Positions 7,117-16,252 of a stretch of DNA of 22,449 nucleotides are shown in pieces. The notes beneath the pieces are model-generated. The model was not told the DNA's origin. It did no database searches and was given only the letters and a program-made list of their open reading frames with translations. Numbering within the stretch: the first letter of the stretch is position 1; the number at the start of each line of letters is the position of its first letter. Position numbers and translations under genes: made by a program. This stretch comes from Streptomyces sp. NRRL F-5727. GTDB lineage: Bacteria > Actinomycetota > Actinomycetes > Streptomycetales > Streptomycetaceae. The stretch lies in contig NZ_JOGX01000091.1 in NCBI RefSeq assembly GCF_000719555.1, positions 1 through 22,449 on the forward strand, read 5' to 3'.

Positions 7117-8364
7117 TCAGCCGAAGGGGATCGGCGGATAGCACCTGAAGGGCACCGCCACCTCGTACGTGCCGTTCTTCAGCCGGACGAGCGCCCCGCA
7201 GCCGAAACTCTCCTTCTTCCCCTTGGGCAGGGCGCGGTCGCCGACGAGCGTGCCGGTGTCGGAGAAGCCGTCGGCGGCCTTCTGGAAGGAGTCGACGGTG
7301 AGGTCCTTGCCGGCCTTCGCGGCGATGGAGAGGAAGAGGTCGGCGCTCATGTAGCCCGTCATCATGTGCATGTTCAACGGAATCTCGCGACCACCCGCAG
7401 CCTTCTTCACGTCCTCCTTGAACTGGCGCATCGCCGGGCTGTCCGACTCGAAGGGCTGGAACTGCAGCAGGACGTACACCCCGTCGAGGGCCTGCTTCGT
7501 CGCGTCCTTCGCGAGCAGCCCGGGGTCGTAGTCCGTCGGGTCGGAGATGACCCCCCGGTAGCCGGACCGCTTGAGCGCGGTGAACAGGCCGATGTTGTAC
7601 GGGGTCTGCATCACGGAGACCACGGCGTCGGGCGCGCGGCCGCCGGGGCCCGAGCGGAGGATCTCCTTGGTGTACGCCGACCAGTCGCTGGGCATCGAGG
7701 TCGCGGGCACGACGGCCTTGGCGTACGGCACCTGGAAGCCGGCCGCCCTGAAGCCCTGGGTGAAGGTGCGGATGCCGAACCTGCCGGCGTCGTTGTCGCC
7801 GGCGATCAGCGCGACCGACCTGCCGCGCGCTCCGCCGAGGACGGCCGCGAGGCTCTCGGGCCAGGTCTGGTTGAGGGTGCCGCCGGGGGTCGGGACGAGG
7901 CAGCCGTTGAAGCCGTAGGCGTGGGCCGGTCCGCAGAAGGAGGGGAGGGTGCCCCAGCCCACCGTGGGGACCTTCTGGGCGTCGAGGAAGTCGGCGCCGG
8001 CGAAGGTGACGGAGCTCATCGGGGCCACGGCGAAGACCTGGTCCCGCTGGACGAGCTTGCGGGCCGCCGCCAGGTTCCTGGCCGGGTCCTGGCCGTCGTC
8101 CTCGGCTCCCAGGTACTCGATCCTCCGCCCGTTGACCCCGCCTTCGGCGTTGGCGCGGTCGTACCGGGCGCGGGCGCCGAGGTCGGTGTCCTTCTTGGAG
8201 TAGCCGCTGGCGGTCGTCATGGAGACGATGCCGCCGACCTTGATCGTGTCGGCGGTGACTCCGCGTGCGGCCGAGGGGGTGTTTCCGCCGGTGGAGGCGG
8301 AGTTACAGGCGGTGACGAGGAGCAGGGCGAACGTGGCGACTGCGGCGCGCAAGGGTCGGGGCAC
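7117..8364 (-). CDS. LivJ/LivK-like substrate-binding lipoprotein
   Basis: A 415-residue periplasmic-binding-protein type I domain of the Peripla_BP_6 kind. The GTG at 8362-8364 is preceded by GGAGGG at 7 bases. The N-terminus is a lipoprotein signal with hydrophobic residues 8-18 and lipobox LVTAC (cysteine 20), so the protein should be anchored outside the membrane. The body starts with IKVGGIVSMTTASGY near 41-55 and includes GGVNGRRIEYLGAEDDGQDP, AVAPMSSVTFAG and VALIAGDND, typical of the fold that closes around a small ligand. It is the first gene of the operon with the LivHMF fusion and livG, and its promoter region is shared with the divergent UvrA-like gene. The ligand is not predictable: family members bind branched-chain amino acids, amides, urea or aromatic acids. 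Confidence 0.87.
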   Translation of the reverse strand: MPRPLRAAVATFALLLVTACNSASTGGNTPSAARGVTADTIKVGGIVSMTTASGYSKKDTDLGARARYDRANAEGGVNGRRIEYLGAEDDGQDPARNLAAARKLVQRDQVFAVAPMSSVTFAGADFLDAQKVPTVGWGTLPSFCGPAHAYGFNGCLVPTPGGTLNQTWPESLAAVLGGARGRSVALIAGDNDAGRFGIRTFTQGFRAAGFQVPYAKAVVPATSMPSDWSAYTKEILRSGPGGRAPDAVVSVMQTPYNIGLFTALKRSGYRGVISDPTDYDPGLLAKDATKQALDGVYVLLQFQPFESDSPAMRQFKEDVKKAAGGREIPLNMHMMTGYMSADLFLSIAAKAGKDLTVDSFQKAADGFSDTGTLVGDRALPKGKKESFGCGALVRLKNGTYEVAVPFRCYPPIPFG

Positions 8365-8391
8365 GGGGCGATCCCTCCGTCGGGTGACCGC

Positions 8392-8420
8392 ATTCTGTGA
8401 CCGGGCTGATGAAGCGTCAA
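8392..8420 (-). promoter_or_regulatory. Predicted promoter of the liv operon
   Basis: On the minus strand, TTGACG (8415-8420) and CAGAAT (8392-8397) are exactly 17 bases apart. Transcription would start near 8385 and leave about 20 bases of leader containing the GGAGGG site. The -35 box lies inside a 16-base direct repeat that could be an operator. Confidence 0.65.
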
Positions 8421-8439
8421 TATCTGATACATCGTCAAT
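8406..8439. repeat. Two direct repeats overlapping the liv -35 box
   Basis: CTGATGAAGCGTCAAT (8406-8421) and CTGATACATCGTCAAT (8424-8439) match at 13 of 16 positions and start 18 bases apart. The first covers the predicted -35 of the liv promoter; the second forms the left arm of the adjacent palindrome. This is the arrangement expected of cooperative binding sites for an unidentified regulator. Confidence 0.6.
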
Positions 8440-8455
8440 TGACGAGGTGCCAGAT
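8422..8455. promoter_or_regulatory. 34-bp imperfect palindrome in the liv/UvrA divergent promoter region
   Basis: Arms 8422-8438 and 8439-8455 match at 14 of 17 positions, with a perfect 12-base core CGTCAATTGACG at 8433-8444. It is AT-rich against its surroundings. Size and symmetry suit a dimeric or tetrameric repressor such as a TetR, GntR or MarR family member. No regulator gene adjoins it, so the protein that binds is unknown. Confidence 0.65.
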
Positions 8456-8522
8456 CAGTCGGCGCGGGCTCAAGGGCCCGGCCCGCGGCGTGCCCCGGAC
8501 CGGCGAAGAATCGGATATTGGA

Positions 8523-8528
8523 TAAAAT
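8523..8528 (+). promoter_or_regulatory. Probable -10 box giving a leaderless UvrA-like transcript
   Basis: TAAAAT ends 7 bases before the ATG at 8535. A start site 6-7 bases downstream would fall on the A of the start codon. There is no ribosome-binding sequence upstream, which fits a leaderless message, common in this genus. No good -35 is visible at 16-19 bases. Confidence 0.5.
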
Positions 8529-8534
8529 CTACGA

Positions 8535-10898
8535 ATGCTGGATCCGATCTCCGCCCATGACCCCTACGTGCGTGTCCGCGGCGCCCGCGAGCACAACCTC
8601 AAGGCCGTGGACGTCGACATCCCCCGCGACACCCTCACCGTCTTCACCGGTGTCTCCGGCTCGGGGAAGTCCTCGCTCGCCTTCGGGACGGTCTACGCGG
8701 AGGCCCAGCGCCGCTACTTCGAGTCCGTCGCGCCCTACGCCCGCCGGCTGATCCACCAGGTCGGCGCCCCGAAGGTCGGGGAGATCACCGGACTGCCCCC
8801 GGCGGTCTCCCTCGAACAGCGCCGCGCCGCCCCGAGCGCCCGCTCCTCCGTCGGCACGGTCACCACCCTGTCGAACTCGCTGCGCATGCTCTACTCCCGC
8901 GCCGGCGACTACCCCGCCGGGGCGCCCCGCCTCGACTCCGACGCCTTCTCCCCCAACACGCCGGCCGGCGCCTGCCCGTCCTGCCACGGCCTCGGCCGGA
9001 TCCACGAGACCAGCGAGGAGCTGCTGGTCCCCGACCCCGGCCTGTCGATCCGCGAGGGCGCCGTCGCCTCCTGGCCGGGCGCCTGGCAGGGCAAGAACCT
9101 CAGGGACGTCCTCGACGCCCTCGGCCACGACGTCGACCGGCCGTGGCGCGAGCTGGACCCGAAGGACCGGGAGTGGATCCTCTTCACCGAGGAACAGCCG
9201 GTCGTCACCGTGCACCCGGTCCGCGAGGCCGGCCGCATCCAGCGCCCCTACCAGGGCACGTACACCGGCGCCCGCCGGCTCGTCCTGCGCACCTACTCCG
9301 AGTCGAAGAGCCCCGCGCTGCGCGCCAAGGCGGAACGCTTCCTCACCAGCGCGCCCTGCCCGGTCTGCGGCGGGAGCCGGCTGCGCCCGGAGGCGCTGGC
9401 CGTCACCTTCGCCGGCCGCACCATCGCCGAGCTGGCGGCGCTGCCGCTGACCGCGCTGGCCGAGGCGCTGACCCCGGCCGCCGCGCCCGGCGCCCCGGAG
9501 ACCGCCCGCGTGCTCGCCGAGGACCTGCTGGCCCGGATCGCCACCGTCACCGAGCTCGGCCTCGGCTACCTGTCCCTGGACCGCACCACCCCCACCCTCT
9601 CCAACGGCGAGCTCCAGCGGCTGCGGCTCGCCACCCAGCTCCGCGCCGGCCTCTTCGGCGTGGTGTACGTGCTCGACGAGCCGTCCGCCGGTCTGCACCC
9701 GGCCGACACCGAGGCCCTGCTGGTGGTCCTGGACCGGCTGAAGGCCGCCGGGAACACGGTCTTCGTCGTCGAGCACCACCTCGACGTCGTCCGGCACGCC
9801 GACTGGCTCGTCGACGTCGGCCCGCGCGCCGGCGAGCACGGCGGCCGGGTCCTGCACAGCGGCCCGCCCGAACTCCTCGCCCGCGTGGAGGAGTCGGCCA
9901 CCCGCCGCTTCCTCTTCGACCCGGCTCCGGTGCCCGCGCGCCCCGCCCCGGAGCCCGGCGCGTGGCTGCGCACCGGACCCGTCACCCGGCACAACCTCAG
10001 GGGCGTGGACGCGGCCTTCCCGCGGGGCGCCCTGACCGCCGTCACCGGCGTCTCCGGCTCCGGCAAGTCCACCCTGGTCGGCGCGTTCACCGAGGAATCG
10101 GAGGGCGTGGGACGGCTGGTGACGGTCGATCAGCGGCCGATCGGGCGGACGCCGCGCTCCAACCTGGCCACGTACACCGGCCTCTTCGACGTGGTACGGA
10201 AGCTCTTCGCCGAGACCGAGCAGGCCCGGGACCGGGGCTACAAGGTCGGGCGGTTCTCCTTCAACGTGCCCGGGGGACGCTGTGAGACCTGTCAGGGCGA
10301 GGGCTTCGTCTCGGTGGAGCTGCTGTTCCTGCCGAGCACGTACGCGCCCTGCCCGGACTGCCACGGGGCCCGGTACAACCCGGAGACCCTCCAGGTGCGG
10401 CTGCGCGGGCTCAGCATCTCCGAGGTCCTCGACCTGACCGTGGAGTCGGCGGCGGAGTTCTTCGCCGACGTCCCGGCGGCCGCTCGCAGCCTGCGGACCC
10501 TGCTCGACGTCGGGCTCGGCCATCTGCGCCTCGGCCGGCCCGCCACCGAGCTGTCCGGCGGTGAGGCCCAGCGGATCAAGCTCGCCTCCGAGCTCCAGCG
10601 CCCGCGCCGCGCACACACCCTGTACGTCCTCGACGAGCCGACGACCGGGCTGCACCCGGCCGATGTCGAGGTGCTGGTCCGCCAGTTGCGGGGCCTGGTG
10701 GACGGCGGTCACACGGTGGTCGTCGTCGAGCACGACATGGACGTGGCGGCCGGCGCGGACTGGGTCATCGACCTCGGTCCCGGCGGCGGCGAGGACGGCG
10801 GCCGGATCGTCGCCGAGGGGCCCCCGGGCCGGGTGGCGCGGGCGGCCGGCAGCCGCACCGCGCCGTACCTGGCCCGGGCCCTGGGACTGGACGGCTAG
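8535..10898 (+). CDS. Class II UvrA-like ABC ATPase (no UvrB-binding domain)
   Basis: A 787-residue DNA-binding tandem ATPase. First half: Walker [10 protein letters not shown] (39-47), zinc cysteines C147/C150 and C275/C278 flanking the insertion domain, signature LSNGELQR (355-362) and Walker [14 protein letters not shown] (377-389). Second half: Walker [10 protein letters not shown] (505-513), zinc module CETC (583-586) with CPDC (606-609), signature LSGGEAQR (673-680) and Walker [14 protein letters not shown] (697-709). Only about 100 residues separate the first Walker A from the first zinc pair, against more than 200 in canonical UvrA, so the UvrB-binding domain is missing. That marks the short class II group, which includes DrrC-like proteins linked to tolerance of DNA-intercalating drugs. 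It probably acts on DNA damage or bound drug without the full UvrABC excision route. It is divergent from the liv operon and its stop codon overlaps the next gene. Confidence 0.9.
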   Translation: MLDPISAHDPYVRVRGAREHNLKAVDVDIPRDTLTVFTGVSGSGKSSLAFGTVYAEAQRRYFESVAPYARRLIHQVGAPKVGEITGLPPAVSLEQRRAAPSARSSVGTVTTLSNSLRMLYSRAGDYPAGAPRLDSDAFSPNTPAGACPSCHGLGRIHETSEELLVPDPGLSIREGAVASWPGAWQGKNLRDVLDALGHDVDRPWRELDPKDREWILFTEEQPVVTVHPVREAGRIQRPYQGTYTGARRLVLRTYSESKSPALRAKAERFLTSAPCPVCGGSRLRPEALAVTFAGRTIAELAALPLTALAEALTPAAAPGAPETARVLAEDLLARIATVTELGLGYLSLDRTTPTLSNGELQRLRLATQLRAGLFGVVYVLDEPSAGLHPADTEALLVVLDRLKAAGNTVFVVEHHLDVVRHADWLVDVGPRAGEHGGRVLHSGPPELLARVEESATRRFLFDPAPVPARPAPEPGAWLRTGPVTRHNLRGVDAAFPRGALTAVTGVSGSGKSTLVGAFTEESEGVGRLVTVDQRPIGRTPRSNLATYTGLFDVVRKLFAETEQARDRGYKVGRFSFNVPGGRCETCQGEGFVSVELLFLPSTYAPCPDCHGARYNPETLQVRLRGLSISEVLDLTVESAAEFFADVPAAARSLRTLLDVGLGHLRLGRPATELSGGEAQRIKLASELQRPRRAHTLYVLDEPTTGLHPADVEVLVRQLRGLVDGGHTVVVVEHDMDVAAGADWVIDLGPGGGEDGGRIVAEGPPGRVARAAGSRTAPYLARALGLDG

Positions 10899-11578
10899 CC
10901 GTCGAGGCCGGCCGTCCGGCCCGTCGTGGAGCCGAAGCCGAGCCAGGTGTGCCGGTTGTTCCACCAGCACCAGCCGACCTTCGGCGCGTCCTTGCGCTCC
11001 TTGCCGTCCCGGCCGGTGCCGTTGCTGATCCAGATGGCCGGAGTGCGGGCGTCGAAGGAGCCGTTCGGCTTGCGCAGGCGCGAACCGATCGCCATGAAGC
11101 ACTTGTTGCGTTCCAGGACGTCGGGCCGCTGGAGCAGCCAGTGGATGCCCTCGGTCAGGACGAGGGGCGTCCGTCCGGCCTCGTGGAGCGCCGGAATGGC
11201 CTCCTCGGGGCTCCAGTTGCCCAGGTGGTCGCCGCGGTCCAGGTCGTGGACCAGGTAGAACGGCCCCTCGGGCAGGTCCACGCCCTGCGGGGTGAACGCG
11301 TCCACGTCCGCCATGTCGACCACGACGAACCCCGGCTTGTCGGCACGGCGCAGCAGCGGGGCGAGGGCGGAGGCGGGCGCGGCGTCCGGGTGGACGGCGA
11401 GCAGCGCCCCGGGCGGGGCGCCGGCGGCCTTCTCGGCGAAGGCGCGCAGCTCGCCGGCGTCGATGCCGGTGAGGGCGGGCACGCCCAGCTCGATCAGCCG
11501 CTCGGCCTGGTCGGTCAGGGAGGGCAGCGGGAAGGATGTGGTGAAGGCGGACGGGGTGGTGCTCTGCGCGTCGGGCAA
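10895..11578 (-). CDS. DUF5701 family protein
   Basis: A 227-residue protein whose C-terminal half matches, from memory, the DUF5701 family of actinobacteria: a region with [12 protein letters not shown] and, near the end, [19 protein letters not shown]. The N-terminal [19 protein letters not shown] also fits. Function is unknown; the sequence looks soluble and cytoplasmic with no signal or membrane segment. The start is taken as TTG at 11576-11578 because GAGGAG lies 5 bases upstream, a strong ribosome site; longer frames run through a terminator. The stop (CTA at 10895-10897) shares the tetramer CTAG with the stop of the convergent UvrA-like gene, leaving no room for a terminator between them. 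Confidence 0.75.
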   Translation of the reverse strand: MPDAQSTTPSAFTTSFPLPSLTDQAERLIELGVPALTGIDAGELRAFAEKAAGAPPGALLAVHPDAAPASALAPLLRRADKPGFVVVDMADVDAFTPQGVDLPEGPFYLVHDLDRGDHLGNWSPEEAIPALHEAGRTPLVLTEGIHWLLQRPDVLERNKCFMAIGSRLRKPNGSFDARTPAIWISNGTGRDGKERKDAPKVGWCWWNNRHTWLGFGSTTGRTAGLDG

Positions 11579-11596
11579 GGTTCTCCTCGATCGGGG

Positions 11597-11634
11597 AAGC
11601 GTCGGCCCGGGGAGAACGGCCCGGGCCGACGCTT
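11597..11634. terminator. Terminator between the sdh operon and the DUF5701 gene
   Basis: A perfect 14-bp stem (AAGCGTCGGCCCGG at 11597-11610 with 11621-11634) and a 10-base loop. It lies about 70 bases past the sdhB stop in the direction of transcription and about 8 bases upstream of the DUF5701 ribosome site, so it should end the sdh message and isolate the downstream gene. Confidence 0.8.
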
Positions 11635-11703
11635 TGTTCCCGGCCGGCGAAGGAATTCTCCGCCCGCCCGCGAGGAGGTTCTCCGCCCGCCGGCGGGACG
11701 GCC

Positions 11704-12443
11704 TCACTTCACCTTGCGCCGGGCCCGCAGCCACTCCTTGTTCATCGCGGCGATCGACGGCAGCGGGATGCCCTTCGGGCAGGCCGTGGCGCACTCGCCG
11801 GTGAGCGTGCAGCCGCCGAAGCCCTCCGCGTCCATCTGGGCGACCATGTCGAGGACCCGGGTCTCGCGCTCCGGCGCGCCCTGCGGCAGCACGTTCAGGT
11901 GGTTGACCTTGGCGGAGGTGAAGAGCATGGCCGAGCCGTTCGGGCAGGCGGCCACGCAGGCGCCGCAGCCGATGCACTCGGCGTGCTCGAAGGCCGAGTC
12001 CGCCGCCGCCTTGGGCACCGGGGTCGCGTGGGCCTCCGGTGCCGCGCCGGTGGCGACGGTGACGTAGCCGCCGGCCTGGATGATCCGGTCGAAGGCGGTG
12101 CGGTCGACGACGAGGTCCTTGACCACCGGGAAGGCGGAGGCGCGCCAGGGCTCGACGTCGATGGTGTCGCCGTCGCGGAAGGAGCGCATGTGGAGCTGGC
12201 AGGTGGTGGTCCGCTCGGGGCCGTGGGCGTCGCCGTTGATGACCAGGCTGCACGCGCCGCAGATGCCCTCGCGGCAGTCGTGGTCGAAGGCGACGGGGTC
12301 CTCGCCGCGCAGGATGAGGTCCTCGTTGAGGGTGTCGAGCATCTCCAGGAAGGACATGTCGGGGGAGATCCCGTCCACCTGGTAGGTGGCCATGGTGCCC
12401 TCGGCGCCGGCGTTCTTCTGGCGCCAGACGCGCAGGTTGAGCT

Positions 12444-12447
<4 letters not shown>
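11704..12447 (-). CDS. sdhB: Succinate dehydrogenase / fumarate reductase iron-sulfur subunit
   Basis: A 247-residue electron-transfer subunit. The N-terminal ferredoxin domain holds the 2Fe-2S ligands C58, C63, C66 and C83 (CREGICGAC motif). The C-terminal domain has the 4Fe-4S ligands C158, C161, C164 and C223, and the 3Fe-4S ligands C168, C213 and C219. It carries electrons from the flavoprotein SdhA to the quinone site in the membrane anchor. The ATG (12445-12447) overlaps the sdhA stop in ATGA, so the subunits are translated in step. The sequence is closer to the shorter non-classical type found with a 640-650 residue SdhA and a single b558-type anchor, as in mycobacterial Sdh1, than to the main TCA-cycle enzyme. 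Direction of catalysis in the cell cannot be read from sequence. Confidence 0.93.
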
Positions 12448-14390
<1,943 letters not shown>

Positions 14391-14392
14391 GG

Positions 14393-15154
14393 TCAGTTCA
14401 CCACTCCGGTCATGACGCCGACGGGGACGGCGACGAAGCCCGCGGTCAGGACGAGCGCGAGGAGGTTCGCCGCCAGCCGCAGGGCGCGTTCACGCCGGGC
14501 GTTGCCGACGCCGAGGGTCTGGGCGGCGCTCCAGAAGCCGTGCCGGACGTGGAGGCCGACGGCGAGCATGGCGACGATGTAGATCGTGTTGCCGTACCAG
14601 GTGGAGAAGGTGTCGATGACGTTCTGGTACGGCCTGCCCTCCTCGAAGCCGCCGGGGTGGACGGTGCCGGTGGTGAGGTCGAGGACGTGCCAGACGATGA
14701 AGAGGCCGAGGATGATCCCGCCCCAGCGCATGGTGCGGGTGGCGTAGGACGAGCCCTTGCGCTTGTGGGCGTACCGGGTGGGGCGCGCCTTGATGTCGCG
14801 GCGGCTGAGCTGGTACGCGGAGACGGCGTGGGCGAGGACGGCGGTGAGGAGCACGATCCGGGCGATCCACAGGCCCCAGCCGTGGTGCAGGACGGGGGCG
14901 CCCATCACGCGCAGCCAGTGGCCGTAGCCGTTGAACTCCTCCGGGCCGAAGAAGACCTTGAGGTTGCCGGCCACGTGCGCGACCAGGTAGGCGAGCATGA
15001 TCAGGCCGCTCGCGGCCATCACGGTCTTCTTGCCGAGGGTCGACGACCAGAAGCCGCGGGACGGGGTGCGGGACGGCGGGCGCGCGGGGGCCGCGTCCCG
15101 GGTGGACGCCGGGCCTCCCGCGGCTGCCGGGTCCTTGCTGGGTGCCAGAGCCAT
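14393..15154 (-). CDS. sdhC: Succinate dehydrogenase cytochrome b558-type membrane anchor
   Basis: A 253-residue membrane protein of the b558 family with about five helices near 42-65, 93-116, 141-163, 187-205 and 223-247. Candidate haem-ligand histidines are H60 (LVAHVAG), H109, H156 (IVWHVLD) and H202 (LHVRHG), which suits a two-haem anchor without a separate SdhD. The N-terminal 35 residues are Ala/Pro-rich and soluble. The start at 15152-15154 is preferred to the ATG 99 bases upstream because the longer frame runs into the divergent control region and because GAGGG lies just upstream. It passes electrons to menaquinone. As the first gene of the sdhCAB operon, it faces the LysR gene across 97 bases. 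Confidence 0.9.
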   Translation of the reverse strand: MALAPSKDPAAAGGPASTRDAAPARPPSRTPSRGFWSSTLGKKTVMAASGLIMLAYLVAHVAGNLKVFFGPEEFNGYGHWLRVMGAPVLHHGWGLWIARIVLLTAVLAHAVSAYQLSRRDIKARPTRYAHKRKGSSYATRTMRWGGIILGLFIVWHVLDLTTGTVHPGGFEEGRPYQNVIDTFSTWYGNTIYIVAMLAVGLHVRHGFWSAAQTLGVGNARRERALRLAANLLALVLTAGFVAVPVGVMTGVVN

Positions 15155-15161
15155 GCCCTCG

Positions 15162-15192
15162 ACGCTAGGGCCGAAGGGCCCGAGAGGTCCAA
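15162..15192 (-). promoter_or_regulatory. Candidate promoter of the sdhCAB operon
   Basis: On the minus strand, TTGGAC (plus 15187-15192) and TAGCGT (plus 15162-15167) are 19 bases apart. The start site would fall at or just before the sdhC ATG, giving an almost leaderless message. The spacing is long, so this is tentative. Confidence 0.35.
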
Positions 15193-15212
15193 GACATGGT
15201 CCGGCTGATCTC

Positions 15213-15229
15213 CATAGGCTGAAGCTATG
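15213..15229. promoter_or_regulatory. LysR-type operator between sdhC and the LysR gene
   Basis: CATAG (15213-15217) and CTATG (15225-15229) are exact inverted arms and contain the T-N11-A pattern recognised by LysR proteins. It lies 20-25 bases upstream of the sdhC -35 candidate and 23 bases before the LysR start, as expected for a site that both activates sdh and represses its own gene. Confidence 0.6.
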
Positions 15230-15238
15230 CACGTGCTC

Positions 15239-15244
15239 TAGGCT
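15239..15244 (+). promoter_or_regulatory. Probable -10 box giving a leaderless LysR transcript
   Basis: TAGGCT ends 7 bases before the ATG at 15252, so transcription would begin at or next to the start codon. No ribosome-binding site is present. The LysR-type palindrome lies just upstream, around the expected -35. Confidence 0.45.
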
Positions 15245-15251
15245 GGGCTTC

Positions 15252-16157
15252 ATGCAGTTCCAGCAGCTTCTCTACTTCGTCGCCGTGGCCGAGACGCTCC
15301 ACTTCACCCGGGCCGCCGAGCGCGTCCACGTCTCCCAGCCCTCGCTCTCCCAGCAGATCAAGGCGCTGGAGCAGGAACTGGGCGCGGAGCTGTTCAGCCG
15401 GGCCCGGGGCAACATCGCGCTCACCGACGCCGGGGAGTCGCTGCTGCCGCTCGCCCGCCGGATCCTCGCCGACACCGAGACGGCCCGCCGCGAGGTGCAG
15501 GAGCTGGCCCAGCTCAAGCGCGGCCGGGTACGGCTCGGCGCGACCCCGAGCCTCTGCACCGGCCTGCTCCCCGACGTCCTGCGCACCTTCCACGACCTGC
15601 ACCCGGGGATCGAGCTGCTCATCGAGGAGGGCGGCTCGCACGACCTGGTGCGGGAGCTGGCCCGTGGCGCCCTGGACCTGGCGCTCGTCGTCCTGCCGCT
15701 GCCGACCCCGTCGCCGGCGCTGACCACGGTGGAGCTGCTGCGCGAGGACCTGGTGGTGGTCTCGGCCGCCTCCGCGCCGCCGCCGCGCCGCCCGGTGCGG
15801 ATCACCGACCTGCGCGACCAGCCGCTCGTGATGTTCCGGCACGGCTACGACCTGCGGGAGCTGACCGTGGGCGCCTGCCGGGCGGCCGGCTTCGAGCCGA
15901 CGTTCACGGTCGAGGGCGGCGAGCTGGACGCGGTCCTCGGTTTCGTACGGGCCGGCCTCGGGCTCGCCGTCGTCCCCGCCATGGTCGCGGCCCGCGCGGG
16001 CCGCGACCTCCGCGTCACCGCGCTCGCCCGGCCGGGCCTGCGCCGCACGATCGCGCTGGCCCACCGCAGCGACGTGGCCCCGCCCCGCGCCGCCCGCGAA
16101 CTCCAGAAGCTCCTGATGGCCTCCCGGCGCGGCAAGCCGGCCCCCCAGGTCCCGTAG
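15252..16157 (+). CDS. LysR-family transcriptional regulator
   Basis: A 301-residue regulator. Residues 1-60 form the winged helix-turn-helix, with LHFTRAAERVHVSQPSLSQQ as the recognition region and IKALEQELGAELFSR after it. The rest is a periplasmic-binding-type effector domain: RVRLGATPSLCTGLLPDVL near 93-111, then FHDLHPGIELLIEEGG, and later GLGLAVVPAMVAAR. The ATG at 15252 is the natural start because the family begins with MQFQQLLYFVAVAE; the longer frame upstream crosses the operator. It is divergent from sdhCAB with a T-N11-A box between them, so the most likely target is the sdh operon and itself. The effector is unknown; a dicarboxylate would be a reasonable guess only from context. 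Confidence 0.9.
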   Translation: MQFQQLLYFVAVAETLHFTRAAERVHVSQPSLSQQIKALEQELGAELFSRARGNIALTDAGESLLPLARRILADTETARREVQELAQLKRGRVRLGATPSLCTGLLPDVLRTFHDLHPGIELLIEEGGSHDLVRELARGALDLALVVLPLPTPSPALTTVELLREDLVVVSAASAPPPRRPVRITDLRDQPLVMFRHGYDLRELTVGACRAAGFEPTFTVEGGELDAVLGFVRAGLGLAVVPAMVAARAGRDLRVTALARPGLRRTIALAHRSDVAPPRAARELQKLLMASRRGKPAPQVP

Positions 16158-16164
16158 GGACCCG

Positions 16165-16184
16165 CCCGTCGCTCCGGCGTCGGG
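16165..16184 (+). terminator. Weak stem-loop after the LysR gene
   Basis: CCCG-T-CGC and GCG-T-CGGG pair around a TCCG loop with one T-T mismatch, starting 8 bases after the LysR stop. A second GC-rich dyad follows near 16190. This is a plausible but modest terminator. Confidence 0.35.
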
Positions 16185-16252
16185 CGTCCGGCGGGGCCCG
16201 CCCCCGGGAAATCCGCGTGCGCACCGGTCGGGCGGGCTGCCAGCATCGCGGG

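Noticed and set aside
4552..8400. 1282-residue plus-strand frame opposite the liv operon
   Set aside because: Composition is Gly/Arg/Glu/Gln low complexity, as expected from the complement of GC-biased codons; the minus strand holds complete Liv domains.
8529..11102. Long 857-residue minus-strand frame opposite the UvrA-like gene
   Set aside because: It is an antisense shadow: low-complexity Gly/Ala/Arg composition, no domain, and the plus strand carries all UvrA motifs.
14997..15251. Upstream extension of the LysR frame
   Set aside because: It would read through sdhC antisense and the operator; LysR proteins begin at the MQFQQLLYF-type start at 15252.
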